Assembly (NCBI RefSeq): GCF_000190755.2
Contig: NZ_JH109153.1
Span: 991,872 to 1,055,871 of the forward strand
Reading direction: 5' to 3'
DNA: 64,000 nucleotides
Source of the DNA: Methylobacter tundripaludum SV96
Lineage (GTDB): Bacteria > Pseudomonadota > Gammaproteobacteria > Methylococcales > Methylomonadaceae
Shown here: in pieces, positions 1-9,437 of the stretch
Position numbering within the stretch: position 1 is the first letter of the stretch
Layout of the letters: the number at the start of each line of letters is the position of its first letter
Notes under the pieces: model-generated
The model's database searches: none
What the model saw: the letters and a program-made list of their open reading frames with translations, nothing else
Told to the model about the DNA's origin: nothing
Program-made: the position numbers and the translations under genes

Positions 1-398
1 TTGAGATACAAAAAGGCGTTTCGGTGGGCGCCCGCTGCAAAATATCCAGCCATACGTTTATTTGTGAAGGCGTTGACATTGAGGATGGCGTCTTCATCGG
101 CCACGGTGTCATGTTTACCAATGATGTTTATCCAAAAGCGGTTAACGAGGACGGAGAGCTGCAAACAGAGGACGATTGGCACGTTATCAGAACCCGCATC
201 AAGGCCCGTGCCTCTATAGGCAGCAACGCGACCATCCTTTGCGGCATCACTGTTGGCGAAGGGGCTTTGATTGGCGCTGGAGCCGTGGTTACCCGCGACG
301 TGCCCGATTATGCAATTGTCGCCGGCGTCCCTGCCCGAGTCGTTGGCGATGCGCGCATACGGGGAGAAGGCCGCGAGACGGTAACAAGTTTTGCCTAG
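1..398 (+). CDS. Nucleotide-sugar N-acetyltransferase, left-handed beta-helix (WbpD-like), 5' truncated
   Basis: The reading frame is open from base 3 and runs off the left edge, so the N-terminus is missing. The visible 131 residues are a hexapeptide-repeat acyltransferase. Repeats such as VSVGARCKI, ASIGSNATIL and VGEGALIGAGAVVTRDVPDYAIVAGVPARVV are typical of acetyl-CoA-dependent sugar N-acetyltransferases. The ISSHTFICEGV and GHGVMFTND segments resemble WbpD/WlbB, which acetylates the 3-amino group of UDP-2-acetamido-3-amino-glucuronate in the cytoplasm. A Gfo/Idh/MocA oxidoreductase and a DegT aminotransferase follow directly, which are the expected partners in that pathway. The family is clear; the exact substrate is inferred. 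Confidence 0.85.
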   Translation, partial: EIQKGVSVGARCKISSHTFICEGVDIEDGVFIGHGVMFTNDVYPKAVNEDGELQTEDDWHVIRTRIKARASIGSNATILCGITVGEGALIGAGAVVTRDVPDYAIVAGVPARVVGDARIRGEGRETVTSFA

Positions 399-558
399 TC
401 CACGGACTGGGGATTATTCGCATCAGCTCGGCCGTGGCTAACTTTTATGCCGGGGGGCGTTGGAATTGTCCTCAATCTTCGATGATTTACCGTTGCTACA
501 CAAGAAGACCCATTTTTTTAGTAAAACAATTATTTCATTCCAATTAAGGAGAACTATC

Positions 559-1602
559 ATGATTAGAATAGGTGTTATTGGATACGGCTACTGGGGGCCC
601 AACCTGGTGAGGAATTTCGCCGAGACACCGGGGCTTACCGTTGCCGGCGTTGCTGATCTCGACCCGAAAAAACTCGAAATTGTTCAAAAGCGCTTTCCCG
701 GGGTAGAAACCACATCGCGTTTTCAGGATTTGCTTGAGAATAAAGACATCGATGCCATCGCGATAGCGACCCCGGTCAATAGCCATTTCGAACTGGGAAT
801 GGCAGCTCTCAAGGCCGGTAAACATGTCTGGCTGGAAAAACCGATGACGGAAACCGCGGAGCAGGCACGCAAACTGATTAATGAAGCCGAGAAACGCAAG
901 CTCGTATTGATCGTCGACCATACCTTCATTTACACAGGCGCGGTGCGCAAAATGGCGGATCTGGTCAAGTCGGGAGAGCTGGGGCGTATTCATTACTACG
1001 ATTCCACCCGGATCAATCTCGGTTTGTTCCAACGGGATGCCAACGTCATCGCCGATTTGGCGGTACATGACTTCTCGATCCTCGACTATCTGCTGGGGGA
1101 ACAGCCGGTGGCGGTGTCCGCCGTCGGTACCAACCACTTTCCCCACACACCGGAAAACCTGGCTTACATTACCCTGTTTTACGACTCAGGAATGATAGCG
1201 CATATCAATGTGAGTTGGCTGGCACCGGTAAAATTGCGCCAGATTCTGATTGGCGGCAGCAAGAAAATGATCATCTACGATGATCTGGAGCCGAGCGAAA
1301 AGATCAAGATTTACGACAAGGGCGTCAATTTCACCGATGACCCGCAAAAGATTTACGAAATGCGGGTCGGCTATCGTACCGGGGACATGTGGGCGCCGCA
1401 GCTGGACTCTTCAGAGGCCTTGCGCGTCGAGGGCGAACATTTTGTCGATTGTATCGAAAACGGCAAGACGCCGCAGACCAGCGGTTCTCTGGGTCTGCGG
1501 GTGGTGGAATTAATCGAGGCGGCGACCCGCTCAATGAATGAACATGGCCGATCCGTTGAAATCAACGGTTCAACCATGTACCAAGGTAGGAGAGTAGCAT
1601 GA
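559..1602 (+). CDS. Gfo/Idh/MocA-family NAD(P)-dependent sugar oxidoreductase
   Basis: A 347-residue protein. An upstream in-frame start is possible, but the ATG at 559 has an AAGGAGA ribosome site 6 bases before it and gives the family N-terminus [15 protein letters not shown] with the GxGxxG dinucleotide fold. The EKPM motif near residue 93, a family hallmark, is present. Members oxidise or reduce the C3 hydroxyl of nucleotide sugars. With the acetyltransferase before it and the aminotransferase after it (ATGA overlap), it probably makes the 3-keto intermediate of a 3-amino-3-deoxy sugar, as WbpB/WlbA do. It lacks clear signs of being WbpB itself, so the substrate is an inference. Confidence 0.88.
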   Translation: MIRIGVIGYGYWGPNLVRNFAETPGLTVAGVADLDPKKLEIVQKRFPGVETTSRFQDLLENKDIDAIAIATPVNSHFELGMAALKAGKHVWLEKPMTETAEQARKLINEAEKRKLVLIVDHTFIYTGAVRKMADLVKSGELGRIHYYDSTRINLGLFQRDANVIADLAVHDFSILDYLLGEQPVAVSAVGTNHFPHTPENLAYITLFYDSGMIAHINVSWLAPVKLRQILIGGSKKMIIYDDLEPSEKIKIYDKGVNFTDDPQKIYEMRVGYRTGDMWAPQLDSSEALRVEGEHFVDCIENGKTPQTSGSLGLRVVELIEAATRSMNEHGRSVEINGSTMYQGRRVA

Positions 1603-2717
1603 TACCGTTCGTAGATTTAAAAGCGCAGTACACGGGAATTAAGGATGAAGTGAACGCGGCCATTCTGGGCGTACTGGATACCTGCCAGTTTACCTTGGGC
1701 AGCGAAGTGGCAGCGTTTGAGGAGGAATTCGCCAGCTATAGTCAGGCCCAATACGGAATTGGCGTGAATACCGGCACCAGCGCGTTGCACCTTGCCCTGC
1801 TCGCGGCCGGAATTGGCCCCGGCGATGAGGTGATTACCGTTCCCTTTACCTTTGTGGCGACCGTAGCGGCGATTTACTATACCGGCGCTACGCCGGTGTT
1901 TGTGGACATCGATCCTCGCACCTTCACGATCGATGTGAAGGCGATCGAAGCCGCAATCACTGATAAAACCAAGGCCATCCTTCCCGTACACCTGTATGGG
2001 CAACCGGCGGATATGGATCCCATTCTGGACATCGCCAAACGCCATGGTTTGGTGGTCATCGAAGACGCGGCTCAAGCCCACGGTGCGGAGTATAAAGGCA
2101 AACGCGTAGGCAGCATCGGCGACATGGGCTGTTTTAGTTTTTATCCCGGCAAGAATCTCGGCGCCTACGGCGAAGGCGGCATGGTGGTCACCAGCAACCC
2201 CGAATATACCCGGACCATCCGCATGCTGCGTGACTGGGGTGCAGAGCAGAAATACCAGCATGTGCTCAAGGGCTACAATTTCCGCCTGGAGGGCATTCAG
2301 GGAGCGGTTCTCAGAGTCAAACTGCGCCATCTGGAAGCATGGACCGAAGCACGGCGGGCAGCCGCAGCGCATTACAACGAGCTGATGTCAGATAGCGGCG
2401 TGGCAACGCCGGAGGCGATGCCTTATGCTCGACATGTCTATCATATCTATGCGATCCGTACCCAGCAGCGAAGTGAGTGGCAACAAGCCTTGCAAGACAA
2501 AGGGATTCAGACCGGCATTCATTACCCAATCCCTGTGCATCTGCTGCCGGCCTATGCCGATCTGGGCTATACCCAGGGGGATTTCCCCCACTCGGAGCAA
2601 GCGGCCAACGAAGTGCTTTCCCTTCCCATGTTCGCCGAGTTAAGCTTGGCTCAATGTAAAGAAGTCAGTAAGGCCGTCACCCTGCTTGCGAACCAGTCGA
2701 TGGCTGAGCCCGCTTAA
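1599..2717 (+). CDS. DegT/DnrJ/EryC1/StrS-family PLP sugar aminotransferase (WbpE-like)
   Basis: A 372-residue protein, normal length for the family, starting in a four-base ATGA overlap with the oxidoreductase stop, so the two are probably translationally coupled. [11 protein letters not shown]-type phosphate-binding residues appear near residue 55 ([11 protein letters not shown]). EDAAQAHGA and [15 protein letters not shown] follow, where the lysine of PGKN is the expected PLP Schiff-base residue. It transfers an amino group, normally from glutamate, to a 3-keto or 4-keto nucleotide sugar in the cytosol. Gene order (acetyltransferase, oxidoreductase, aminotransferase) favours a 3-amino sugar such as the UDP-diacetamido-glucuronate made by the Wbp/Wlb enzymes. 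Confidence 0.9.
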   Translation: MIPFVDLKAQYTGIKDEVNAAILGVLDTCQFTLGSEVAAFEEEFASYSQAQYGIGVNTGTSALHLALLAAGIGPGDEVITVPFTFVATVAAIYYTGATPVFVDIDPRTFTIDVKAIEAAITDKTKAILPVHLYGQPADMDPILDIAKRHGLVVIEDAAQAHGAEYKGKRVGSIGDMGCFSFYPGKNLGAYGEGGMVVTSNPEYTRTIRMLRDWGAEQKYQHVLKGYNFRLEGIQGAVLRVKLRHLEAWTEARRAAAAHYNELMSDSGVATPEAMPYARHVYHIYAIRTQQRSEWQQALQDKGIQTGIHYPIPVHLLPAYADLGYTQGDFPHSEQAANEVLSLPMFAELSLAQCKEVSKAVTLLANQSMAEPA

Positions 2718-2735
2718 CAAAAAGGAGACATTGAT

Positions 2736-3377
2736 ATGCAAGACGCGCAGCCACTGTTGATTTTTCCCTACAACGGAAACGGTATCGAGGCATTGGATTG
2801 TATCGGAAGCGCCTACCGGTTCATTGGTTTTGTGGATGACACGCCGCAGAAGAGAGGCATCGATCCACATGGCTACCCCGTATTGGACAGAGGCGCATTC
2901 GCGCAGTTTTCCGATGCGCGCGTCTTGGCTATCCCAGGCAGTCCCAGTTCCTATCGGTCTCGAAAAGAAGTCATTCAAGGTCTGGGTATTGCCGAGGAAC
3001 GGTTTGCCAATGTGATCCATCCCACTGCCAGGGTGTCCCCCCTCGCCTCGATTGGCTGTAATGTGTTGATCATGGCGGGGGTGGTGATTACGAGCAACGC
3101 GGTCATCGGTTCGCACAGTTGCATTCTGCCGAATACGGTGCTCCATCATGACGTAGTGGTGGGCGATTGGGTTCTGATCGGCTCCAACGTAACCATTGCC
3201 GGCAGCACTGTCATCGAAGAAAACTGCTACATCGGCAGCGGTTCAAACATCATGAACGGTTTGCGCGTTGGCAGCGGAGCCTTGGTTGGTCTCGGTAGCA
3301 ATGTCATTAGCGGCATTGCGGCCGATACACGGGTTGTGGGTAATCCCGCCCACGAGATTGGAAAAAAGTTTTGCTAG
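2736..3377 (+). CDS. NeuD/PglD-family sugar O/N-acetyltransferase
   Basis: A 213-residue protein with a good AAGGAGA site before the ATG. The first ~80 residues form the PglD-type nucleotide-binding domain (LLIFPYNGNGIEALD, FVDDTP). Left-handed beta-helix hexapeptides follow to the end (IGCNVLIMAGVVI, IGSNVTIAGSTVIEENCYIGSGSNI) and it closes with GNPAHEIGK. PglD acetylates 4-amino sugars and NeuD acetylates sialic acid. Here it sits between an aminotransferase and an SDR epimerase/second aminotransferase pair, so it probably acetylates the product of one of the aminotransferases. The expected catalytic His lies in the VLHHDVVVGD segment. Confidence 0.87.
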   Translation: MQDAQPLLIFPYNGNGIEALDCIGSAYRFIGFVDDTPQKRGIDPHGYPVLDRGAFAQFSDARVLAIPGSPSSYRSRKEVIQGLGIAEERFANVIHPTARVSPLASIGCNVLIMAGVVITSNAVIGSHSCILPNTVLHHDVVVGDWVLIGSNVTIAGSTVIEENCYIGSGSNIMNGLRVGSGALVGLGSNVISGIAADTRVVGNPAHEIGKKFC

Positions 3378-3572
3378 CGGCTATCGCCACACTTTCCTTG
3401 TGGAGCCGGGGCGAGAGCAATTCTAAAAAATATAAATTACGACAATACTCAAGAAGGTGAATCGCGTAGAACGGGCTGTCCAACAGCACTGCATTGACTT
3501 GCCGTTACGCGATCAACCTCGGTATTTTTTGAGCATAAAACGAAGACGTCATTTAGAGAGGTAAATTGATTA

Positions 3573-4547
3573 ATGGACATTAAAGATTCGAACATACTGG
3601 TCACAGGCGGCTGCGGTCTGGTCGGTTCCACAACCATCGATTTGTTACTGCGGGACTATTCGCCCGCAAGCATCGTCATTCTCGATGACTTAAGTCGAGG
3701 GACGCTGGCCAATGTTGAGGCGGCTTTGAAAGATCCTCGCGTGACGCTGATTCAGGAGGATATTCGCGATCCGGAGGCCGTTCGCCGCGCGACTCAGGGC
3801 ATGGACGCAGTGATCCATATGGCAACCCTTCGCATCACCGCTTGCGCGGCCAACCCGCGTGATGCGATGAAGGTGATGTGCGACGGTAGTTTCAATGTCG
3901 TGGAAGCCGCGCAGGCTGCCGGCGTAAAAAAGGTAGTGGCGGCATCCTCGGCATCGATTTATGGCTTGGCCGACACCTTCCCTACTCGCGAGGATCATCA
4001 TCCTTACAACAACCGCACCTGGTACGGCGCCAGCAAAATTATGCTGGAAGGCTTGCTGCGGTCGTTCAATGAAATGTACGGCCTACCCTACGTGGCATTG
4101 CGCTATTTCAATGTCTATGGTCCGCGCATGGACATTCATGGCAAATACACCGAGGTGCTGATCCGCTGGATGGAGCGCATCGCGGCCGGAACGCCGCCGC
4201 TGATCCTTGGAGATGGCGCCCAAACCATGGACTTCGTATACATCGAAGACGTCGCCCGATCCAATATCCTGGCCCTGCAAGCGGAACAGACCGACGATGT
4301 CTTCAACATCGCCAGCGGCACCGAGACCAGCCTCAATGACTTGGCTATCACCCTGCTTAAAGTGATGGGTTCCGATCTGGAACCGGAGTATGGGCCGGAG
4401 CGAACAGTGAATCCTGTATCCAGGCGCTTGGCCGACACGACCAAGGCAGAACAATTACTTAAATTCAAGTCACAGATTGACCTGGAAGACGGGCTTTCGC
4501 AGCTGGTCGACTGGTGGCGCACAAACAAACCGGAGGTGCAATCATGA
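3573..4547 (+). CDS. NAD-dependent epimerase/dehydratase (extended SDR)
   Basis: A 324-residue extended short-chain dehydrogenase. The N-terminus carries the NAD-binding TGGCGLVGS glycine motif. SSASIYG supplies the catalytic Ser region and YGASK supplies the catalytic Tyr and Lys. RYFNVYGPR and DFVYIEDVA are typical of UDP-glucose 4-epimerase/dehydratase relatives. It should epimerise or dehydrate a nucleotide-diphospho sugar. The stop overlaps the start of the next aminotransferase, so the pair may make a 4-keto and then a 4-amino sugar. About 195 bases with no clear gene precede it, so it may start a new transcription unit. The exact reaction cannot be told from sequence. Confidence 0.87.
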   Translation: MDIKDSNILVTGGCGLVGSTTIDLLLRDYSPASIVILDDLSRGTLANVEAALKDPRVTLIQEDIRDPEAVRRATQGMDAVIHMATLRITACAANPRDAMKVMCDGSFNVVEAAQAAGVKKVVAASSASIYGLADTFPTREDHHPYNNRTWYGASKIMLEGLLRSFNEMYGLPYVALRYFNVYGPRMDIHGKYTEVLIRWMERIAAGTPPLILGDGAQTMDFVYIEDVARSNILALQAEQTDDVFNIASGTETSLNDLAITLLKVMGSDLEPEYGPERTVNPVSRRLADTTKAEQLLKFKSQIDLEDGLSQLVDWWRTNKPEVQS

Positions 4548-5740
4548 TCCCTATTACCAAACCCATGTTAGGCGAAAAAGAGGCTGAGGCGGCGCGGCGC
4601 GTCATCTTGAGCGGATGGACCAGTCAGGGTCCGGAAGTTGCCGCATTCGAAAAAGAGTTTGCAGAATACGTAGGCGCACCGTACGCCTGTGCGGTATCCA
4701 GTTGCACCACCGCCTTGCATTTGGCGCTGCTGGCTGTAGGCGTGCAGCCTGGCGACGAAGTGATAACCGTCAGTCACTCCTATATCGCCACCGCCAACGT
4801 GATTCGCTACTGTGGCGCCACGCCGGTATTCGTGGACATCGACCCCGATACGTTCAATATGGATCCCACCCAGATCGAAAGCGCCGTAACCGAACGCACT
4901 CGCGCCATTTTATGTGTACACCAGATCGGAATGCCCTGCGATCTTGCGGCGATTCTCGACATAGCGCACCGTCATTCGATCCCCGTCGTTGAAGATGCCG
5001 CTTGCGCCATCGGCAGCGAAATTCTTTGGCAGGGTCAATGGGAAAAAATCGGCAACCCGCAAGCCGATGTTGCCTGCTTTTCGTTTCATCCGCGCAAGGT
5101 GATCAGCACTGGCGATGGCGGCATGATCACCACGGCGAATGCGGAATGGGACGCCAAGTTCAGGCTGTTGCGACAGCACGGCATGAGCGTCCCCGATACG
5201 GTGCGCCATGGCGCAAGCCAGGTCATCTTCGAGTCTTATCCTATTGTCGGCTACAACTTCCGCATGACTGATATACAGGCGGCGGTTGGCAGGGAGCAAC
5301 TTAAGCGTTTACCGGAGATTGTCGACCAGCGCCGGGAGTTGGCTTCCCGCTACCAGTCACTGCTCGCCACGATACCGGGACTGGGTGTGCCGGTGGAACC
5401 AGACTGGGCGCGCAGTACCTGGCAAAGCTTTTGTGTTCGCCTGCCTGTTGAATCAGACCAACGGCAGGTTATGCAGTCCATGCTGGATGCGGGTGTGGCG
5501 ACTCGGCGAGGTGTGATGTGCTCACATCGGGAAGTCGCTTATCCGGCTAATGCATGGTCGTGTGTCGGTAGATCCGAGGGTTGTGTCTGCGCTGACGGAT
5601 CTTGTCAGCGCCTCCGGCATAGCCAGGAAGCTCAGGATCACACTATTATCTTGCCGTTGTTCCCTCAAATGAGTCCTGACCAGCAAGATTATGTAGTAAA
5701 GGCACTCCATGATGCATTGGGCGTTATGCCTGTTAACTGA
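4544..5740 (+). CDS. DegT/DnrJ/EryC1/StrS-family sugar aminotransferase (second copy)
   Basis: A 398-residue PLP enzyme. The ATG at 4544 overlaps the stop of the epimerase (ATGA) and has GGAGG 7 bases upstream; it was preferred over a start 30 bases earlier. Motifs include [23 protein letters not shown] and FHPRKVISTGDGG, with the PLP lysine expected in HPRK. The last third has a Cys-rich stretch (SCVGRSEGCVCADGSC) before ILPLFPQM, which I believe also occurs in close relatives. It probably aminates the 4-keto product of the preceding SDR enzyme. It is clearly different from the aminotransferase at 1599, so the locus probably makes two amino sugars. Confidence 0.88.
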   Translation: MIPITKPMLGEKEAEAARRVILSGWTSQGPEVAAFEKEFAEYVGAPYACAVSSCTTALHLALLAVGVQPGDEVITVSHSYIATANVIRYCGATPVFVDIDPDTFNMDPTQIESAVTERTRAILCVHQIGMPCDLAAILDIAHRHSIPVVEDAACAIGSEILWQGQWEKIGNPQADVACFSFHPRKVISTGDGGMITTANAEWDAKFRLLRQHGMSVPDTVRHGASQVIFESYPIVGYNFRMTDIQAAVGREQLKRLPEIVDQRRELASRYQSLLATIPGLGVPVEPDWARSTWQSFCVRLPVESDQRQVMQSMLDAGVATRRGVMCSHREVAYPANAWSCVGRSEGCVCADGSCQRLRHSQEAQDHTIILPLFPQMSPDQQDYVVKALHDALGVMPVN

Positions 5741-5764
5741 ATAGAATTCCCATTTTAAAAAGCT

Positions 5765-7498
5765 ATGGAACCCTACACTAAATCACTAGCCGATTACCTT
5801 GACCTTGTAAAACGGCGCAAGTATTACATCGTGGTGACTTGGCTGCTGGTCAGCTTAATATCAGTGGCCGTTGCGTATAATTTACCCAAAATTTATCGCT
5901 CAACGGCAACGATATTAATCGACGCGCCAATCCCGACCAGTCTTCTCGATTCGACTGTCTCTCAATTTGCGGATGAGCAGGTTCAATCCATTTATCAGCG
6001 AGTCATGACGACCGATAATGTACTTTCGATTATTGAATCGAATGGTCTTTATGATGATATTAAGAATAGCTTTACGAGATCTGATCTGGCGGATATTTTT
6101 AAGGGGAATACTGACGTTAAGTTAGCCACCTCCTCCTTAACGCCCCAGGCTAACTCCGGAATGGCCGAAATCGCCTTTAATATTTCGTTTAGCGATAACG
6201 ACGCAATCAAGGCAAAAGAGGTTGCCGATAAGCTGACTACTTTATTCATTGAGCAAAATGATAAGGCCAGAACTCAGCGCGCTATTAGAGCGACTGATTT
6301 CCTCATGGAGGAATCGGACAAACTAAACCGGGAACTTCAAGACATTGACGGAAAAATCGCAAAATACAAGGAGCAAAATAACTTCAGCTTGCCGGAGCAA
6401 GTGCAAGGGAATATGGCGGCAATAGACCGTATGGAGAACGAAATGAGGGACACCGATAGCCAGATCCGTACGACCAAGGAAAGGATGGCTTTCTTATCGG
6501 CGGAGTTGGCTAGAGCGCAACAAGAACTACCCGTCACACTCGATGACAAAGCGCCGCAAACCAAGGACGACGCCCTAAGGACCTTGCGGGCGCAATACCT
6601 TAAATTTTCCAGCATTTATTCCCCTACTCATCCGTCCGTGGTTCGCCTAAAACGTGAAATAAAGGCTTTGGATCCCTCCTTTGAAGGGCAACCCGCTGAG
6701 GAAGACGTTCTCAAACAGTTGACTGAGGCAAAGCGCGAACTCAAATTACTGGAAGAAACCTATGGCGGTAACCACCCGAATATAGCCCAGCGTAAAAAAC
6801 AAATCGATAAGCTGGAACAACAATTGAAAAACAAGCCGCCGCGTTCGCAACCGGAACAGGCGGTTATGCAGACAGCTAACCCGGCTTACTTCGGTGTAGA
6901 AGCACAATATAAAAGCAGTCAATCGGAACTTCAGTCGCTGGTACAGAAGCAGGACTATTTGAAAGAAAAACTTGAGAAAATGCACAATACCCTCTTACTG
7001 GCCCCTCAGGTTGAAATAGGCTATACCGACTTGATCAGGGAGCGGGATAACACCATAAAGAAATACACTCAGCTCAAAGAAAAATGGCTGGATGCCAAAC
7101 TGGTTCAAACCCTGGAACAGCAGCAGCAGGGCCAAACCATTACCATCATCGAACAACCTGTCATTGCTTCGCACCCGGAAAAAGCAATCAGGAGAAAAGT
7201 GGCCATCGGCGGTTTTTTTATGGGACTCATCGCGGGTCTTGGCGTTGCTTTTTTTGTCGAATTCATGGAACCCGGCGTTAGGGGGTATCGAGCAATTAGC
7301 CAAGTTACCGGTCTTATGCCGCTCGTTGTAGTCCCCTACATCGAGTCTCCAGCCGAGTTGGAAGACCGACTTGTCAAGCAGAGTCAAGAGAGGAAAATCG
7401 CAGTCTGGACCGGCGCAGTTTTGATCCTGTTGGTTATCGCCGTTTTAATATATTTCTTTTTCCTTCCGTTAGCGCCCTTCATGGAGAGAAATCAATGA
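5765..7498 (+). CDS. Wzz/GNVR-type polysaccharide chain-length determinant / co-polymerase
   Basis: A 577-residue inner-membrane protein. It has an N-terminal Wzz domain with a first membrane segment at ~20-42 (YIVVTWLLVSLISVAVAY). A long charged, coiled-coil-rich periplasmic part spans ~170-460, and a second membrane segment lies near ~475-497 (IGGFFMGLIAGLGVAFFVEF). A third hydrophobic helix occurs near 548-570, which plain Wzz proteins lack. Proteins of this type set polymer length and partner with a BY-kinase. The kinase gene overlaps its 3' end (ATGA at 7495), matching the split Gram-positive-like arrangement seen in many EPS loci. It has no fused kinase domain. Confidence 0.88.
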   Translation: MEPYTKSLADYLDLVKRRKYYIVVTWLLVSLISVAVAYNLPKIYRSTATILIDAPIPTSLLDSTVSQFADEQVQSIYQRVMTTDNVLSIIESNGLYDDIKNSFTRSDLADIFKGNTDVKLATSSLTPQANSGMAEIAFNISFSDNDAIKAKEVADKLTTLFIEQNDKARTQRAIRATDFLMEESDKLNRELQDIDGKIAKYKEQNNFSLPEQVQGNMAAIDRMENEMRDTDSQIRTTKERMAFLSAELARAQQELPVTLDDKAPQTKDDALRTLRAQYLKFSSIYSPTHPSVVRLKREIKALDPSFEGQPAEEDVLKQLTEAKRELKLLEETYGGNHPNIAQRKKQIDKLEQQLKNKPPRSQPEQAVMQTANPAYFGVEAQYKSSQSELQSLVQKQDYLKEKLEKMHNTLLLAPQVEIGYTDLIRERDNTIKKYTQLKEKWLDAKLVQTLEQQQQGQTITIIEQPVIASHPEKAIRRKVAIGGFFMGLIAGLGVAFFVEFMEPGVRGYRAISQVTGLMPLVVVPYIESPAELEDRLVKQSQERKIAVWTGAVLILLVIAVLIYFFFLPLAPFMERNQ

Positions 7499-8250
7499 TT
7501 AAAAATACTGATAAATACCCACTCGACTCGATCCGCTACACAAAAACTCACTCGGTCATGATTGATCCGGATGTACTGCGGAATAATCGAGTCATTATGG
7601 GGCTCAACAACGATCCACGAGCGGATTATTTTCGCGTGCTCCGGACCACTGTCCTCAAGCAACTGCGGGAAAATAACTGGAATAGCTTTGCCATAACGAG
7701 CGCGACCCCGGAGGCTGGAAAATCTTTCATATCCGTCAATCTGGCGATTGCCATAGCGATGGAGGGCAACCAAAGCGTGCTCATCGTTGATGCTGATCTC
7801 AGACGCCCAAGTGTGGGCCAATACCTGGGTCTCCAGTGTGAGTTCGGGCTGGTCGATTGCCTGACGAGCGATGTTCCATTGGAGGATGTTTTAGTCAATC
7901 CCGGCATTGAGCGCCTGGTTGTATTGCCCGGGAAAAGTTCCGATAACAATTCTTCGGAATTGATTTCATCCCGAAAAATGATCAGTCTGATTCAAGAAAT
8001 CAAATCGCGCTACGAATCCCGGATCATTATTTTCGATCTCCCTCCGCTGTTTGCAGCGGACGATGCGATGGTATTGATGCCCTATGCCGATGCCGCGCTA
8101 CTCGTTGTCGAGGATGGAAAGAATACGTCCGAAGAGCTTCAACATTCCATGTACATTCTGGAGCAGACCAACCTGCTTGGCCTCGTTCTGAACAAGTCGA
8201 GGCAGCCGCTGCCAACATACCAGTATGGATATGTATCCGAGGCTGACTAG
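7495..8250 (+). CDS. CpsD/CapB-family bacterial tyrosine kinase (BY-kinase)
   Basis: A 251-residue P-loop protein starting inside the stop of the chain-length gene. A Walker A motif (ATPEAGKS) lies at ~70-77, Walker A' (VLIVDADLRRP) at ~95-105 and a Walker B-like IIIFDLPPL at ~180, the three signatures of BY-kinases. The C-terminus has only two tyrosines close together (YQYGY), a poorer cluster than usual. It should autophosphorylate on tyrosine in complex with the membrane protein encoded upstream and control polymer assembly and export. Confidence 0.88.
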   Translation: MIKNTDKYPLDSIRYTKTHSVMIDPDVLRNNRVIMGLNNDPRADYFRVLRTTVLKQLRENNWNSFAITSATPEAGKSFISVNLAIAIAMEGNQSVLIVDADLRRPSVGQYLGLQCEFGLVDCLTSDVPLEDVLVNPGIERLVVLPGKSSDNNSSELISSRKMISLIQEIKSRYESRIIIFDLPPLFAADDAMVLMPYADAALLVVEDGKNTSEELQHSMYILEQTNLLGLVLNKSRQPLPTYQYGYVSEAD

Positions 8251-8323
8251 AACTGACGGCAAGCTTTGGATAATGAGTAAAGCACGGTTGTCGTCTTTTG
8301 CCGCACTAAATAGGAGGCGAATT

Positions 8324-8401
8324 ATGTTATTTAAAGAAACAGAGTATTTATCAACAGGAATGCAGGCCAACCCTTTCAACTATCGTAATGTGCCCGAATG
8401 A
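8324..8401 (+). CDS. Unrecognised 25-residue open frame with strong ribosome site
   Basis: In the gap after the BY-kinase, an AGGAGG site at 8313-8318 precedes an ATG at 8324 that opens a 25-codon frame (begins MLFKETEYLST, ends RNVPE). The frame matches no family I know. It may be a small protein, a leader peptide for the glycosyltransferase that follows, or the beginning of a lost gene. The strong Shine-Dalgarno spacing is the only support. Confidence 0.3.
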   Translation: MLFKETEYLSTGMQANPFNYRNVPE

Positions 8402-8473
8402 ACGAGGTTCATACCGAATCGGGAGATTGGCAGTTTCAGTTATCCTTATACTTTCCACAGGAGCGCTAACAAA

Positions 8474-9352
8474 TTGAACAATATACATAAATACATAATT
8501 ATAACGCCAGTACGGGATGAGGCGCTTTATATAGAGAAAACGCTCGAATCCGTCCTTTGCCAGACTATCCTGCCTTCCCAATGGCTCATTGTGGACGACG
8601 GTTCAATTGACGGCACCGGTGAAATACTGGATCTTCGCACCGCCCAGATTAGCTGGATAAAAGTGATTCATAGGGAAAACCGGGGATTCCGGGCTGCCGG
8701 CGGCGGGGTCATGGAAGCTTTCTATGCCGGGTACTCTGTACTGAACGATGAAAATTGGGATTTCATCGTCAAGCTAGACGGTGATCTGTCGTTTGCCCCT
8801 GATTATTTCGAACAGTGCTTCAAAATCTTTGAAGCCGAACAGAAATTGGGAATCGGCGGCGGGACCATCTGTCAGCTGGAAGAGGGTCAACTGAAAGTGG
8901 ATTCCGTAGGAGATCCGCTATTCCATGTCAGGGGGGCAACCAAAATTTACCGCCGCGCCTGCTGGGAACAAATCAACCCGCTAGTCAAAGCCTCGGGTTG
9001 GGACACCATAGATGAAGTCAAGGCCAACCTGCACGGCTGGGCTACACGGACTTTCGCTGAGCTCAAATTGGTCCAGCACAAGCCCACTGGCGGAGCGGAT
9101 GGTTTTTGGCGAGACCGGTTCAAAAATGGGCGGGCTAACTACATTACCGGCTATCACCCTATTTTTATGCTGGCCAAATGTGTGAAGCGAGCTCTACGCA
9201 AGCCTTTCCTTCTTGAATCACTGGCTTTGTTGGCAGGATTTTGTACGGGTTACTTGAAAAGAATCCCGCAGGTAGGGGACGTCGAAGCCATCCACTACCT
9301 GCGGCGGCAGCAGATTCGGTTCCTTTTGCGTCGGCCCGGCATATACGGATAG
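8474..9352 (+). CDS. Family 2 glycosyltransferase
   Basis: A 292-residue protein starting with TTG; an AGGAG site at 8458-8462 lies about 11 bases upstream and no ATG fits better. The GT-A fold is visible: IITPVRDEALYIEKTLESVL, WLIVDDGSIDGT (nucleotide-binding DDGS) and KLDGDLSF (metal-binding DxD-like DGD). It should transfer a sugar from a nucleotide donor on the cytoplasmic face of the inner membrane during repeat-unit assembly. Acceptor and donor are unknown. It is the first of six glycosyltransferases in the locus. Confidence 0.87.
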   Translation: MNNIHKYIIITPVRDEALYIEKTLESVLCQTILPSQWLIVDDGSIDGTGEILDLRTAQISWIKVIHRENRGFRAAGGGVMEAFYAGYSVLNDENWDFIVKLDGDLSFAPDYFEQCFKIFEAEQKLGIGGGTICQLEEGQLKVDSVGDPLFHVRGATKIYRRACWEQINPLVKASGWDTIDEVKANLHGWATRTFAELKLVQHKPTGGADGFWRDRFKNGRANYITGYHPIFMLAKCVKRALRKPFLLESLALLAGFCTGYLKRIPQVGDVEAIHYLRRQQIRFLLRRPGIYG

Positions 9353-9362
9353 CCCTAATCCC

Positions 9363-9437
9363 ATGGCCTTTTATCCAACACCCATGACATCGGTCGATCT
9401 TTCGATCATTGTCGTGAACTCTGATAAGGAAAGTTAA
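9363..9437 (+). pseudogene. Residual 5' stub of a family 2 glycosyltransferase
   Basis: A 24-codon frame starts at the ATG at 9363 and ends in a TAATG overlap with the asparagine synthase start. Its residues MTSVDLSIIVVNSDKES match the usual beginning of family 2 glycosyltransferases (VDLSIIVVNWNT-type), then it stops. It looks like the leftover start of a deleted glycosyltransferase that now acts as a coupled leader for the downstream gene. The match is only about 12 residues long, so chance cannot be excluded. Confidence 0.4.

Noticed and set aside
1617-2372. 251-codon - strand frame opposite the first aminotransferase
   Set aside because: Lies wholly inside a clear DegT-family gene on the other strand; a shadow frame.
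5516-5640. Cys-rich insert in the second aminotransferase as a frameshift or foreign insert
   Set aside because: The frame is continuous into ILPLFPQM, and close family members seem to carry a similar Cys-rich loop.
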